Assembly: GCA_029250565.1 (NCBI GenBank)
Contig: JAQXFA010000088.1
Location: 1 to 15,344, forward strand
Length of the DNA stretch: 15,344 bases
Reading direction: 5' to 3'
Origin: Candidatus Thalassarchaeaceae archaeon
GTDB taxonomy: Archaea; Thermoplasmatota; Poseidoniia; Poseidoniales; Thalassarchaeaceae
The notes under the pieces were generated by a model. The model was not told the origin of the DNA. It was given only the letters and a program-made list of their open reading frames with translations, and did not search any database. Numbering within the stretch: the first letter of the stretch is position 1; each line of letters starts with the position of its first letter. Below are positions 1 to 8,897 of this stretch, one piece after another. The position numbers and the translations under genes were made by a program.

Positions 1-3000
1 CAATACATCATTAGTATTGTTGTCTATTATTTGTATTGGGGTAATATTATTTCTTGTGTGAGCAACTTGATGGCCCTGTGCATCCGTACAACCGATAGTT
101 GACGCAAATGGTGATCCCCCTGTGGGTGGCATCCATCGAGCGGCGAATACACCAGTACTAGGTAGCGGGCCTTCAGATTCCATGACGGTTGTACCATTTT
201 TGTCAATGATGATGAAAGTACACACTGTTCCTGTGTGTCCATCAGAGTCGAGAATAATAGCTTCAAGTTCTCCTAACTCACCTTCTATCACTTCTCCGGA
301 TTGGTTTATGATTTCAGGAAGTCCGTACTCAATTTCAACAGTAAATTCACCAACTGCACTCAAACCATCAATATCTCTAGTGATAATTTGCAGGGTAGCA
401 CCTCCTGCTGTAAAACTGTTATCTGCTAATATGATGAATCCCCAATGATAGTCTGTAGAATCGGGGAATTGACAATCATCCCAATCCCACTTACTCGATT
501 GCATCGGTTTGATGTTACCTGATTGAGCGAGGTTGACCGAAGCCCCTTCAATCAGTCGGTTAGGATCTATCATTACCCAGCCACGAACTTCATCTCCTCG
601 CGTTATTGGTGTGTCATCGCCCTCGCAGAAGCCAATATCGTATACTAGGGGTGGTTGGAGATGTACCGTCCAATTCATTACAACAATTTGACTCTCACCA
701 TTTGGTGCAATGTCGGTAATTTCCAATGTGGCAATTAATTCACCAAATACTAATCCCGCTTCTGGTGGAGCCAAAGTGATTGAGGAGTTTTGACGCATCA
801 TTTCCGCTGCTTTGATTTCTCCGTGTTGAGTATATTCTGAATGACCCGGCCATTCAATTGTTATGTTATAGGTGTAGTCAGAGAGTGGGTCATCATAATC
901 AGATAGGGAAATTACTATTCTTTCACCAGTTCCTCTTGCCAAAGCGAGCAGGTCTCCGTCGAAATCAACGAGGGTGAGATTTGCATTGAATTTTTCATCA
1001 TGTACTGAAATCAATCTTGTTGTAAACAGATTACCAATCGAATCGTAGAGATAAACCGTGACGTCACTGGTTTCACTACCCCAATCTAGACGCCAAGTTG
1101 CTTGGTAGCAAAAGACGTCTGAAAATTCACTATCAGTTGGCTCAACACCGCTTACATTACCGCTATCAGTGATTATCATCGGTAACTCAGTCAAAGGGTC
1201 GTGGTCAGCATCAACAACACATGATTTGAGTATAATATCTGTATCACGAGCTACGGTTTTTGGAGCAGTAAACGGTGAGAGTGTTGTAACCCCATTCCAT
1301 TCGTCAGCATCTACTCCTGCGATATGTACTCCATACCAATTGTGTTGGGCATTGGTTACTACTATTGCGCTATCAAGTTGTAGAAGAGTGTATTGAAATT
1401 GCTCATCTCTAACTTCAGCAATGAGATCAAGAGTACCCAATTCAATATTAGTTGGGATTGTCAAACCACTATACCAAGCGATGTAATCAACACTAGTTGA
1501 ATTGATGAAAGTCCAGTTATCACCACTGCCGTTGAGACGCCATCCAAGTCGACTTTGCATTACGCCGAAATCATCACTGACTGTGGTTGTACAACCAACA
1601 GTATCACCTCTACTAACAGTCCATGATGAGCATACCAATTCATTGATGTGCGGGGGTTCGTTAACTTGAATATTGAGAATACCGAGGTTGTTATCAACGA
1701 CACGTTCAGGACTTTTCCAGTCGCTAGCAATGTAGCGGATGACATATTCATTGAAGCCAATTCGAGTTGGTGTAAGATTTACTGAAACAATTCTTCGAGA
1801 GCCGATATCATTGCCTCCAGGCATCTGGATTGTAACATTTGCAAGGACGGTGTTTCCATTTCTGTCTCGTACCTCTAGGGTGCCATTTACAGCACCTGGT
1901 GCAAGATTTTGCAACAGCACATCAATACTCCCATTGACATCAGCAGTCAATCTCCCGTCTGCTCTTACAGCCTCTACTTCAATATCATGAAGAATATCGG
2001 AATAAGGGGCCATCTTGGGGTCACCAACCACAGTGCCCATCCATGAAATTAATGGATTAGCAGCATAATTTACTTCTGCGAAATTGTAACCCTCAGCATA
2101 GTAGGGTAGGAGTATATTTGGATAACCAATTGCTGAAAGATAGGGCTCATACACATACCCTTTTACCCCTGACACACCATCCTCTAAGAGATCAACCACC
2201 AAGCTCTGTCCGTATGCGGCATCCCACGCGAAAGTCCTGCCCCCCGTGCTCACTGCGGTCTCAGCAATACTGCCATCAACCCATTCAAAGTGAGGGCGGA
2301 TTGCTCGCAAATTCATGGTGTCAAAGTAGACAGATCCATTTCTACTACCAGTGTCAAGTAATGCAACCATTTTGACATTGAACGATGAAGCGTTTGCAGG
2401 TGGTCTGAAACGCATAGTTTTCGAATTCCATGAGGTTGCCAAATTTTGACTCGAACTTGTATTAGTTTCAAGAAGTGTACCATTATCGTCAAATGAGTCT
2501 ACTTCAATTCGATAATTTCCCGAAATCCAACCATCTTTCATGCCGTAGCCATATACTATCCATGCATGACCTTTCAAATCATCACTGAAATCATAATCTT
2601 GTTCTACAGATGTTTCACCACTTCCTGCATTGCTGTAGTCATAACAAGTTACAGCAGCAGCAGCATTGACTTCCGCCACCTCAGAATCCTGTAGTGTTCT
2701 GTTCCAAACTTTCAAGTCATCAATCAATCCTTCATAGTGGGTATTTCCGCCCCTATTGACGCCTACTTTGTATAATTCAATACTATCAATACTGCCATTT
2801 GGTACAACGCTTGTTTGTATTAATTTACCATTGAGATATTGTTTCAATGTATTGCTTTCGTAGGTGACTGCTAGATGCGTCCAAACTCCAGCTTCAATAG
2901 CCCCAAATGAATATGAGACATTGTGATAAACTTCCCAATCACCAGAATTTGACCCACTCGTCATGATTTGGAAGGAAGTAGAATCGCCTGCAACATCATT

Positions 3001-4866
3001 CACTGCAAAGGCAGATGAATAACGATCTTGACTAACATTTCCTGTTTTAGTCCACAATGAGACTGAAAAATTCCCAGCCCAATCGTTGACATCAATTTTG
3101 GCATAATCATCCACCCCATCAAATTGGTAACAATTTCCAAACAGGCATTGTTGCCACCCAACACCATTATTGCTGTTGAATAGAGTTAAGTTTGCATTTC
3201 CTATTGAATCAGTGATACTGGTTCCAGAGCCATCATCAAAGGCCCAGTGGTGTGCTAAATCAGTTGTTACTGAATCGGCAACTCCTCTCGTGAAAGCAGA
3301 GGGTGGTACTACCTGTTTGCTTTGATTTGGACCCTGCCATGAAAGGATAAGTCCTGCATGACCCCCATGCTCAAAGAACTCAGTGCGTAGTGTATGCACT
3401 CCTGAGGAAAGCCATACTGTACTGGAGATTTCTCTCATGCCGTGAACTCCAACATTACTGACAACTTCGTTATCATCAATCCATAATTTGGAACCATCAT
3501 CACTGTTGAGGTAGAATGTCCAGTCCCCACTATCTGGAATCATGATTGCACCACTATGGCGGGTAGAATAATATTCACTAAATTGGCTACTATCCAATCC
3601 AGCCCATGTGCCTCCTGTTACCGCATGGTTGATATTTGCCTCAGAACGCCAATAGTTCGGACTTCTACCCGATAAATCAGGCATCAAACTAGAATTATAT
3701 GCCACTCCACTATTGTCAAAGTATTCTGCTAGTAGTCCAGGGGTTGCGCTGGCCTCAGTAACTACACATGTATCGGCTGTTAAAGCCCCTTCAAGTGCGC
3801 CATTTCCATTTCTTTTAACGGCGGTTTGCCTAGCCCAAGTAAAGCCCTCATCACCCACTACAGGCGGATTAGTGGAATCCCAATATTTGGCGCCTGTACT
3901 CCACCCGCTGTTGGCAGAATCAAATCCGGAATTTGGTAGCCAGTTAGAACCCCATGAACCATCATTAGATCCCCAAGAAGCGTATAGCATCACATTTGAT
4001 TCATTTGTTACAAAAGTAGAATTTTGATTGAAGTGGACAGGAATCTCCATGCTTCCGTTTAATGTTGTATTTGCTGCATAAAGCAAATCATTCCACCATT
4101 TGTATCCCGAGCCATTACGGTTTGTAGCGAGATCTAACACACCCTGCCCCCTTTGACCAAACGAATTGTTTGCTTTGTCAATAAGTCCGAGTGCAGTATC
4201 TACTGTGTATCCTGTTAATCTAGTGACCAAATAGAACCCTTCTTCTTGGCGTGAAAATTGCTTCATTTCCTCCCCTGCACCAGGCCCATAGGTGTGCGAT
4301 GACCACCAGTTTTGGTGTATTGTTGAGTTGAATGCTCCGTTAATCAAACCGATTTCAGAATCAAAAGCGGCTTTACCATCCCCTGGTCCATTGATTCTCA
4401 GAGGGATTCCTTTGGTGGTCACTAGGTAATTCAATTCTGTAGTCAGATTCCGATCACTAATCATTTGCCGTAATGGTTCTGCAAAATAAACATCAAATTG
4501 AGTGGGGTTAATGGTTTCAGCAGTAGGTGTGCTATCATTATCAAAAAGGAAAATATGGTTGGCACTAATATTACGGGCGGCAACAAAAGCATATCCAATG
4601 GTTTTACTTGCCTCGCTTTTATTGTTAATCAGAACACCAACATCGGAATAGTCAATGTAATTTAGAAAAGTGAATGTTTCTGGGATTGCAACATCTCTGA
4701 AAGGAGTCTCATTCCAAATATCGCTACTGAAGTAATTTGTTTCTTCTGTGTCTAGTACCTTAGGTTGGCTACTAAAATTAGCCCATGGCATGGCCACTAG
4801 AAGTAAGACCAAAGCGAGGCTAAAGCGTACGCTCGACACAACTGTTGTTAAGTTCTTCTTGCTCAA
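1..4866 (-). CDS. Giant secreted protein: split TIGR03790-type domain with PA14/LamG inserts and Ig-like repeats (C-terminus outside window)
   Basis: One uninterrupted reading frame runs from TTG 4866 to the left edge (1622 codons, no stop in the window). Residues 1-30 look like a signal peptide: SKKN, then a hydrophobic run LALVLLLVAM. Residues about 60-310 carry the N-terminal half of a TIGR03790-type domain (DVGVLINNKSEASKTI, YLVTTKGIPLR, YLVTRLTGYT, YASWGSNDG). The C-terminal half follows only at about 867-958 (ETAVSTGGRTF, GVKGYVYEPYL, YYAEGYNFAE, VVGDPKMAP). Between the halves lie a PA14-like module (about 375-517, GLLAEYFDNSG, SDDGSKLWIDD), a LamG module (about 532-730, HHWAFDDGSG, YQFDGVDDYAKI, GLIDDLKVWN) and a jelly-roll-like stretch (about 738-845). 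Residues 960-1622 look like repeated Ig/CARDB-type beta domains. The start is TTG because an in-frame TGA lies just upstream and a TATA box sits about 25 nt before it. The molecular function of TIGR03790 proteins is unknown to me; the modules suggest extracellular polysaccharide or protein binding. Confidence 0.9.
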   Translation of the reverse strand, partial: MSKKNLTTVVSSVRFSLALVLLLVAMPWANFSSQPKVLDTEETNYFSSDIWNETPFRDVAIPETFTFLNYIDYSDVGVLINNKSEASKTIGYAFVAARNISANHIFLFDNDSTPTAETINPTQFDVYFAEPLRQMISDRNLTTELNYLVTTKGIPLRINGPGDGKAAFDSEIGLINGAFNSTIHQNWWSSHTYGPGAGEEMKQFSRQEEGFYLVTRLTGYTVDTALGLIDKANNSFGQRGQGVLDLATNRNGSGYKWWNDLLYAANTTLNGSMEIPVHFNQNSTFVTNESNVMLYASWGSNDGSWGSNWLPNSGFDSANSGWSTGAKYWDSTNPPVVGDEGFTWARQTAVKRNGNGALEGALTADTCVVTEASATPGLLAEYFDNSGVAYNSSLMPDLSGRSPNYWRSEANINHAVTGGTWAGLDSSQFSEYYSTRHSGAIMIPDSGDWTFYLNSDDGSKLWIDDNEVVSNVGVHGMREISSTVWLSSGVHTLRTEFFEHGGHAGLILSWQGPNQSKQVVPPSAFTRGVADSVTTDLAHHWAFDDGSGTSITDSIGNANLTLFNSNNGVGWQQCLFGNCYQFDGVDDYAKIDVNDWAGNFSVSLWTKTGNVSQDRYSSAFAVNDVAGDSTSFQIMTSGSNSGDWEVYHNVSYSFGAIEAGVWTHLAVTYESNTLKQYLNGKLIQTSVVPNGSIDSIELYKVGVNRGGNTHYEGLIDDLKVWNRTLQDSEVAEVNAAAAVTCYDYSNAGSGETSVEQDYDFSDDLKGHAWIVYGYGMKDGWISGNYRIEVDSFDDNGTLLETNTSSSQNLATSWNSKTMRFRPPANASSFNVKMVALLDTGSRNGSVYFDTMNLRAIRPHFEWVDGSIAETAVSTGGRTFAWDAAYGQSLVVDLLEDGVSGVKGYVYEPYLSAIGYPNILLPYYAEGYNFAEVNYAANPLISWMGTVVGDPKMAPYSDILHDIEVEAVRADGRLTADVNGSIDVLLQNLAPGAVNGTLEVRDRNGNTVLANVTIQMPGGNDIGSRRIVSVNLTPTRIGFNEYVIRYIASDWKSPERVVDNNLGILNIQVNEPPHINELVCSSWTVSRGDTVGCTTTVSDDFGVMQSRLGWRLNGSGDNWTFINSTSVDYIAWYSGLTIPTNIELGTLDLIAEVRDEQFQYTLLQLDSAIVVTNAQHNWYGVHIAGVDADEWNGVTTLSPFTAPKTVARDTDIILKSCVVDADHDPLTELPMIITDSGNVSGVEPTDSEFSDVFCYQATWRLDWGSETSDVTVYLYDSIGNLFTTRLISVHDEKFNANLTLVDFDGDLLALARGTGERIVISLSDYDDPLSDYTYNITIEWPGHSEYTQHGEIKAAEMMRQNSSITLAPPEAGLVFGELIATLEITDIAPNGESQIVVMNWTVHLQPPLVYDIGFCEGDDTPITRGDEVRGWVMIDPNRLIEGASVNLAQSGNIKPMQSSKWDWDDCQFPDSTDYHWGFIILADNSFTAGGATLQIITRDIDGLSAVGEFTVEIEYGLPEIINQSGEVIEGELGELEAIILDSDGHTGTVCTFIIIDKNGTTVMESEGPLPSTGVFAARWMPPTGGSPFASTIGCTDAQGHQVAHTRNNITPIQIIDNNTNDVL

Positions 4867-4885
4867 TACATTATCGCATTCGTGT

Positions 4886-4900
4886 CAGTATTTTATACTG
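4886..4900 (-). promoter_or_regulatory. TATA-box promoter of the giant secreted protein, embedded in a palindrome
   Basis: The minus strand reads CAGTATAAAATACTG, six-base arms (CAGTAT/ATACTG) around a three-base centre. The TATAAAA core is centred about 27 nt upstream of the TTG start at 4866. This suits an archaeal TATA box driving a nearly leaderless mRNA. The symmetry could also make it a repressor operator, but that part is inference. Confidence 0.6.
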
Positions 4901-4935
4901 AAAAAAGCCTCAATTTAGGCCTATTCAACGAGGGG

Positions 4936-4941
4936 TATATT
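4936..4941 (+). promoter_or_regulatory. TATA-like box upstream of the macro-domain gene
   Basis: TATATT lies about 28 nt before ATG 4967, the spacing expected for an archaeal TATA box and a leaderless transcript. It supports ATG 4967 over the upstream in-frame TTG at 4940, which would lie inside the box itself. Confidence 0.45.
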
Positions 4942-4966
4942 GCCGACGGCCTCACCTGCTCCAAAC

Positions 4967-5593
4967 ATGGCAGATGTTTTCATGGCGCGACAGTGCAAGA
5001 ATGGCTTGGTAAAAGTCATTATTGGTGACATTTCCAAGATTGAAGCAGATGTGATGGTAACTACTGCAAACAACCGTCTTGCAGGACAGGAAGGGGTTGA
5101 TGCAGCAATTCACAAACAGGCGGGGCCAGAACTTCGTGCAGCCTGCGATGCTATTGCTGTTGAGCGCAGGAAAGAAAACATGCAACCTTGCCCAGTGGGA
5201 ACTTCTGTAATTACAGAACCTTATGGTTTGTCAGCCAAGAAATTAATTCATGTTGTTGGCCCAGATTGCCGTAGACCAACTCAAGATGAATCAAGGCGTA
5301 GCCTCATCAAAAAGGCGTATGAAACATTGTTTGATCAACTTTCAAATGTCAAAGATAGAGAAATTGTAGCAACACCACCAATCAGTATGGATGTGTTTGC
5401 CTACCCACACCGCGAGGGGGCAAGAATGACAATGGAGATTGTGATGGGTTGGATGGACACATCTGAGGATATTGGAATAAAGGAGTTCTGGATAGTGACT
5501 CAGCAAATGAACTGGGTAAACAATCTAAGAACTGTTTATCGAGAGTCTGAGGACCAGTTCCCTGGAAAAGACATCACTCGTGAATATCGTTAA
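4967..5593 (+). CDS. Macro-domain (ADP-ribose-binding) protein
   Basis: A 208-residue protein made almost entirely of one macro domain, the fold that binds or hydrolyses ADP-ribose and its derivatives. Recognisable blocks in order: VIIGDISKIEADVMVTTANN (beta strand and Asn-rich loop), GQEGVDAAIHKQAGPEL (substrate loop, with the conserved Asp in GVD), GTSVITEPYGL, LIHVVGPD, and ISMDVFAYP corresponding to the family's IS.GVYGYP phosphate loop. The usual GGGGVD is GQEGVD here and the last loop is SMDVFAYP, so binding may differ from classical MacroD enzymes. The start at ATG 4967 is chosen from the TATA spacing; ATG 4982 (MARQCKNG) is also possible. It is transcribed divergently from the giant secreted protein and ends 18 nt from the convergent oxidoreductase gene. 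The family is clear; hydrolase versus binder is not decided. Confidence 0.85.
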   Translation: MADVFMARQCKNGLVKVIIGDISKIEADVMVTTANNRLAGQEGVDAAIHKQAGPELRAACDAIAVERRKENMQPCPVGTSVITEPYGLSAKKLIHVVGPDCRRPTQDESRRSLIKKAYETLFDQLSNVKDREIVATPPISMDVFAYPHREGARMTMEIVMGWMDTSEDIGIKEFWIVTQQMNWVNNLRTVYRESEDQFPGKDITREYR

Positions 5594-5611
5594 TCGTGAT
5601 GTAATAATTGC

Positions 5612-6877
5612 TCATTCCTCTTCGGAGAAAGATTCCGTTCCCCCACCTTTACGAGAAAGTTTCCACTCTTTCTCAATGGCGAGGGCTTCCTCACTTGGCT
5701 CCCAAACATCCCGCTTCAGAGCTTTTCGATAGGGTAGTCGATGGATTACTCGTCCATCAGATACATCGACCTTTTTCAGCATCCACTTTGCAGCGAGGTG
5801 GTATACCAGCCCCCTGAAAATGTCGGGTCGGAAGAGCCGACCAATGAAAGGTAAACCATCCTGTTTCTTTTTTTGGTCCTTCATCCAAGAGAGGGAAATT
5901 CGTTTGAAGGCGCGATCGCCAACTCGATTCATCAGCCAGCGATTAGATACTGAGGTTTTGACAGTAGGCAGTAGTCGTTTTCTGACTTCAGCATCATAAT
6001 TGCATTCACCAAGAATATCCTTTGCTGCAAACACACCGCTTGTGATAGCACATCGCATACCAAAACCCCACATGAAGTCCTGAAGTCCTCCCGCTTCACC
6101 TACGTAGTGACGGCCGTCAACAGTGTAATTGCGATTAATTGTGAAGTCACCTTTTCCGCCAACTCGTTTAATCGGTTTTCTGTCAAGTTCTGGATAATGC
6201 TTGTCATACCAAGCTATGGTTTCATTGAGATATCGCCCACTCTTCTGCTGTTTTCGCCAGAGACAAGTGCAGATTAGTCCGATTCCGTCGATGACAATCA
6301 GGTAGGCGTAGGCCCCCGGGGCTAACTTGTCATTGAAGTGGAATGCCACATGGTCTGGGTGTGAAGTCTCGAATATCTCGCCGTAGGCAAGTGCTGAGGT
6401 ATCCTTCGGGCCAGCGGCGACAATGTGGCAGTCCTCCGGCTTTACCCTTGATTTGTAGTGAATATTTGCTCCAGCCGCAACAGCTTGACGCTTTAGGCCT
6501 TGATCAATTGTATGAGGTGCTGTCCCCCTCTCAATCACTCGAAATGCAATGGTTGGACTCCATGCCTGTGTGATGACATCGTCGGGATGAATAACATCAA
6601 CTTGATGAAATGCAGTAGTCTTAAATTCATCAGGATCAATACCCCATTCTCTCATTTCGTCCATGAAATCATTATCGCTAGTCCAATTTTCAATCCCTTG
6701 AAAATCCCCATCAAATCTTGCCCCAGAATCATTGCGAATATCGTGTACATGAACCTCGCGCCCGGCTTTAGCTAAAATTATGGCAGCAGATAGCCCTGAG
6801 AGCCCAGCGCCCATGATTTGAATGGGTTCATCGGTACCAGCCACCGTAACCATCAATTTCTGCGGGTGGTCCTTCAA
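5612..6877 (-). CDS. FAD-dependent oxidoreductase, geranylgeranyl-reductase-like
   Basis: About 421 residues. The N-terminal dinucleotide-binding fold has GAGLSG at residues 23-28 followed by a conserved helix and an acidic end of strand 2 (EVHVHD). A second FAD motif near residues 258-285 (YVGEAGGLQDFMWGFGMRCAITSG) matches the GEAAGL...GxGIxxAxxSG block of geranylgeranyl reductases and related flavoproteins. Archaeal members saturate isoprenoid chains of membrane lipids or quinones, but several paralogues with other substrates exist, so the substrate is not assigned. The C-terminus is rich in Lys, Arg and Trp and ends in an acidic run. The start used is TTG 6877, which has a weak TTAAA box about 25 nt upstream; ATG 6853 (MVTVAGTDEP) is a real alternative and would shorten it by eight residues. 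It is convergent with the macro gene and divergent from moaE. Confidence 0.85.
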   Translation of the reverse strand: MKDHPQKLMVTVAGTDEPIQIMGAGLSGLSAAIILAKAGREVHVHDIRNDSGARFDGDFQGIENWTSDNDFMDEMREWGIDPDEFKTTAFHQVDVIHPDDVITQAWSPTIAFRVIERGTAPHTIDQGLKRQAVAAGANIHYKSRVKPEDCHIVAAGPKDTSALAYGEIFETSHPDHVAFHFNDKLAPGAYAYLIVIDGIGLICTCLWRKQQKSGRYLNETIAWYDKHYPELDRKPIKRVGGKGDFTINRNYTVDGRHYVGEAGGLQDFMWGFGMRCAITSGVFAAKDILGECNYDAEVRKRLLPTVKTSVSNRWLMNRVGDRAFKRISLSWMKDQKKKQDGLPFIGRLFRPDIFRGLVYHLAAKWMLKKVDVSDGRVIHRLPYRKALKRDVWEPSEEALAIEKEWKLSRKGGGTESFSEEE

Positions 6878-6934
6878 TCATGAAACATTCGCTATCGGCG
6901 GTTTAATGCAGGGGTGCTTTTTCAGATAATTCAA

Positions 6935-7366
6935 ATGACTGCAAATGAGAGAGTTATCGTGGTTGCCGCGGCAGAATCTCTTGATTCAACTGCAGTCAGA
7001 GAAAAACTCCACTTAGATGGTTGTGGGAGTATCGTTTCATTTCTTGGTATTACCAGAGGAGTGGATGATGGGGTGGAAATAAAAAGATTAGAATTTGATG
7101 CGTGGGAAGAAAAATTACCACAAGTTCTCTCAAACCTTGGTCATGAAGCACTCTCTAAGTTTGGTGTATCTTCGGTTTCAATGGCGCACCGGACTGGGAG
7201 CGTGGGACCAAGTGAACCAATTGTAGCAATTCATGTCGCAAGCCCACATAGGGCAGAGGGTTTTGAGGCCTGTAGTTGGTTGATAGATGAACTGAAATCT
7301 CAAGCCCCTCTGTGGAAGAAAGAAGTAAGGGCCGATGGCACGATTTGGAAAGGTGGTTTGGGATGA
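6935..7366 (+). CDS. moaE: Molybdopterin synthase catalytic subunit MoaE
   Basis: MoaE forms molybdopterin synthase with the sulfur carrier MoaD and converts cyclic pyranopterin monophosphate to molybdopterin. The 143 residues show the family blocks in order: GCGSIVSFLGITRG, LEFDAWEEKLPQV, MAHRTGSVGPSEPIVAIHVASPHRAEGF (residues about 83-110, given here in two parts: HRTGSVGPSE and HVASPHRAEGF), and DELKSQAPLWKKE with the active-site lysine pair at about 128-129. Length is normal. ATG 6935 is preferred over the upstream in-frame GTG 6914 because the fold begins just after it and a TTTAAT box lies about 30 nt upstream. The stop overlaps the moaC start (ATGA at 7363-7366), which indicates translational coupling. 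No moaD is seen in the window. Confidence 0.92.
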   Translation: MTANERVIVVAAAESLDSTAVREKLHLDGCGSIVSFLGITRGVDDGVEIKRLEFDAWEEKLPQVLSNLGHEALSKFGVSSVSMAHRTGSVGPSEPIVAIHVASPHRAEGFEACSWLIDELKSQAPLWKKEVRADGTIWKGGLG

Positions 7367-7812
7367 ATGACGGAATAGATGGAATAGTACCAATCGGGCA
7401 TAAACCAATCGTTGAGAGAAGCGCTGTTGCTACAGGATTACTGCGTTTATCCTCTGATTCAGCCGATGCGATTCGGAATGGGTTGATTGCAAAAGGGGAT
7501 GTATTAGAAGCATCTACTGTTGCTGCCATTCAAGCAGTAAAAGACACGCCAAGAATAATTCCTCACTGCCATGTAATCCCCATTGAAGGTTGTAATGTAT
7601 CTTGGGCTTGGGAAGATGATTCCCTTCGTTGCTCATTGTCGGTTTCCGCACATTGGAAAACTGGTGTTGAGATGGAAGCAATTGTGGGCGTTTCAGCAGG
7701 TCTTCTATGCGCATGGGATATGGTGAAATCATTAGAAAAGGACGAACAAGGGCAGTATCCAGAAACTCAAATAGAATCCATCCAAGTTCTTGAAAAGAAC
7801 AAAGGTTCGTGA
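7363..7812 (+). CDS. moaC: Cyclic pyranopterin monophosphate synthase MoaC
   Basis: MoaC acts with MoaA in the first step of molybdenum cofactor synthesis, making cyclic pyranopterin monophosphate. The 149-residue product is typical in length. It has the N-terminal block KPIVERSAVATGLLRL, the IPHCHVIPIEG segment (His68, His70; compare IPLCHPLP of the family), GVEMEAIVGVSAGLL (residues 101-115) and DMVKSLEK, whose Lys122 corresponds to the conserved DMCKA lysine. The start is fixed by the ATGA overlap with moaE; an in-frame upstream ATG at 7312 would lie deep inside moaE and precede the family's N-terminus. glpX follows after 36 nt, so moaE-moaC-glpX may be one transcript. Confidence 0.93.
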   Translation: MNDGIDGIVPIGHKPIVERSAVATGLLRLSSDSADAIRNGLIAKGDVLEASTVAAIQAVKDTPRIIPHCHVIPIEGCNVSWAWEDDSLRCSLSVSAHWKTGVEMEAIVGVSAGLLCAWDMVKSLEKDEQGQYPETQIESIQVLEKNKGS

Positions 7813-7848
7813 CCGCCACATTGAGAACCGATAGTCCCTCCGGCAACC

Positions 7849-8802
7849 ATGGCGAAGACTAGTGATTTGACATCCCACTTTGTGAAAGCGACTGAAGCAG
7901 CAGCAATAGCAGCAGCAAAATGGCGTGGTCGTGGCGATGGTAAATTGGCTGATGGTGCCGCTGTGGAAGCAATGCGAGGTGTATTCGACTCAGTCCCATT
8001 TGATGGCCGTGTGGCTATTGGTGAGGGCGAGAGAGATGATGCACCAATGTTGTGGATAGGTGAGCCACTCGGTTCAATGCAGGGTGAGGCTGGGGCCTTA
8101 CAGATTGACATTGCAGTTGACCCACTGGAGTGTACTAATCATGTTGCCAAGGATTTACCCAATGCAATAGCAGTGCTTGCAGCAGCTCCGCGCGGTTCTC
8201 TTTTACATGCACCGGATTGTTACATGGACAAACTCGCAGGGCCAGCACAAGTAGTAGGTGAAATTTCACTTGAAGCAGATGTTGCATACAACGTAGAAGC
8301 CGCTGCTGCAGCTCTTGACAAAGAAATCACAGACCTAAAAATTGTGGTAATGGACCGAGATCGTCACATTGACTTGATTAAGGAACTCCGTGATTTTGGT
8401 GTCTCGGTTCCACTCATTGGTGATGGCGATGTTGCAGCGGCTCTTGATGCTGCAAATCCAGAAAGTGAAATTGATCTCTTGATGGGTATTGGAGCCGCTC
8501 CTGAAGGGGTGATAACAGCAACAGCATTGAGAGGATTAGGTGGGCATTTTGAAGGCCGCCTTGTCACAACAAATGAAGATCATGAGCGTCGAGCAAAGGA
8601 GATGCTAGGGGATGATGTTTATCGGCTATGGGGTAGGGATGATTTGTGTTCAAGTTCAGATGCATTATTTGTTGCCAGCGGAGTTTGCCACGGGTATCTC
8701 CCTGGTGTGGAAGAACTCGGGAATCGCGTAGCGGTACATTCAGAAGTAATTGATGTGGCAAGTGGTGTAAGGCGCTTCATTAGTACAGAGTATCCTCAAT
8801 GA
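7849..8802 (+). CDS. glpX: Class II fructose-1,6-bisphosphatase (GlpX family)
   Basis: A 317-residue enzyme expected to hydrolyse fructose 1,6-bisphosphate to fructose 6-phosphate in gluconeogenesis. Metal and phosphate motifs of the lithium-sensitive phosphatase fold are visible: GEGERDDAPMLWIGE (58-72), IAVDPLECT (88-96), YMDKLAGP, GDGDVAAAL (about 191-199) and GIGAAPEGV (about 213-221). The family signature DPxEGT is DPLECT here, with Cys95 in place of glycine; the metal-binding Asp91 and Glu94 and the following Thr are kept. GxGGAPEGV is likewise changed to GIGAAPEGV. The first ATG follows moaC by 36 nt with no clear ribosome-binding site. The next gene encodes the aldolase of the preceding step. 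Many archaea use a bifunctional aldolase/phosphatase instead, so this pair points to acquisition from bacteria (inference). Confidence 0.92.
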   Translation: MAKTSDLTSHFVKATEAAAIAAAKWRGRGDGKLADGAAVEAMRGVFDSVPFDGRVAIGEGERDDAPMLWIGEPLGSMQGEAGALQIDIAVDPLECTNHVAKDLPNAIAVLAAAPRGSLLHAPDCYMDKLAGPAQVVGEISLEADVAYNVEAAAAALDKEITDLKIVVMDRDRHIDLIKELRDFGVSVPLIGDGDVAAALDAANPESEIDLLMGIGAAPEGVITATALRGLGGHFEGRLVTTNEDHERRAKEMLGDDVYRLWGRDDLCSSSDALFVASGVCHGYLPGVEELGNRVAVHSEVIDVASGVRRFISTEYPQ

Positions 8803-8889
8803 GTTTCTATCATCCATCTTTTAGTGGATAGAGTCTATTCTCATAATTGCAAACTACACTGCAATCAGATGATGGCACTATTATGTCCT

Positions 8890-8897
8890 ATATTTTC
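8890..8897 (+). promoter_or_regulatory. Possible TATA box for the aldolase gene
   Basis: TATATTTT in the 146-nt gap after glpX would place transcription start near 8916 and leave a short leader before ATG 8949. No other strong signal is seen in this gap apart from a weak ATCCA/TGGAT stem near 8810-8827 just after the glpX stop. Confidence 0.35.

Noticed and set aside
122..4027. Plus-strand and off-frame minus-strand open frames inside the giant secreted protein
   Set aside because: They are shadows; the frame read from TTG 4866 is continuous and carries all recognisable domains.
4901..4920. Minus-strand hairpin GCCT/AGGC followed by six T, resembling a terminator
   Set aside because: The stem is only four pairs and nothing upstream on that strand needs terminating; it lies just before the promoter of the secreted protein.
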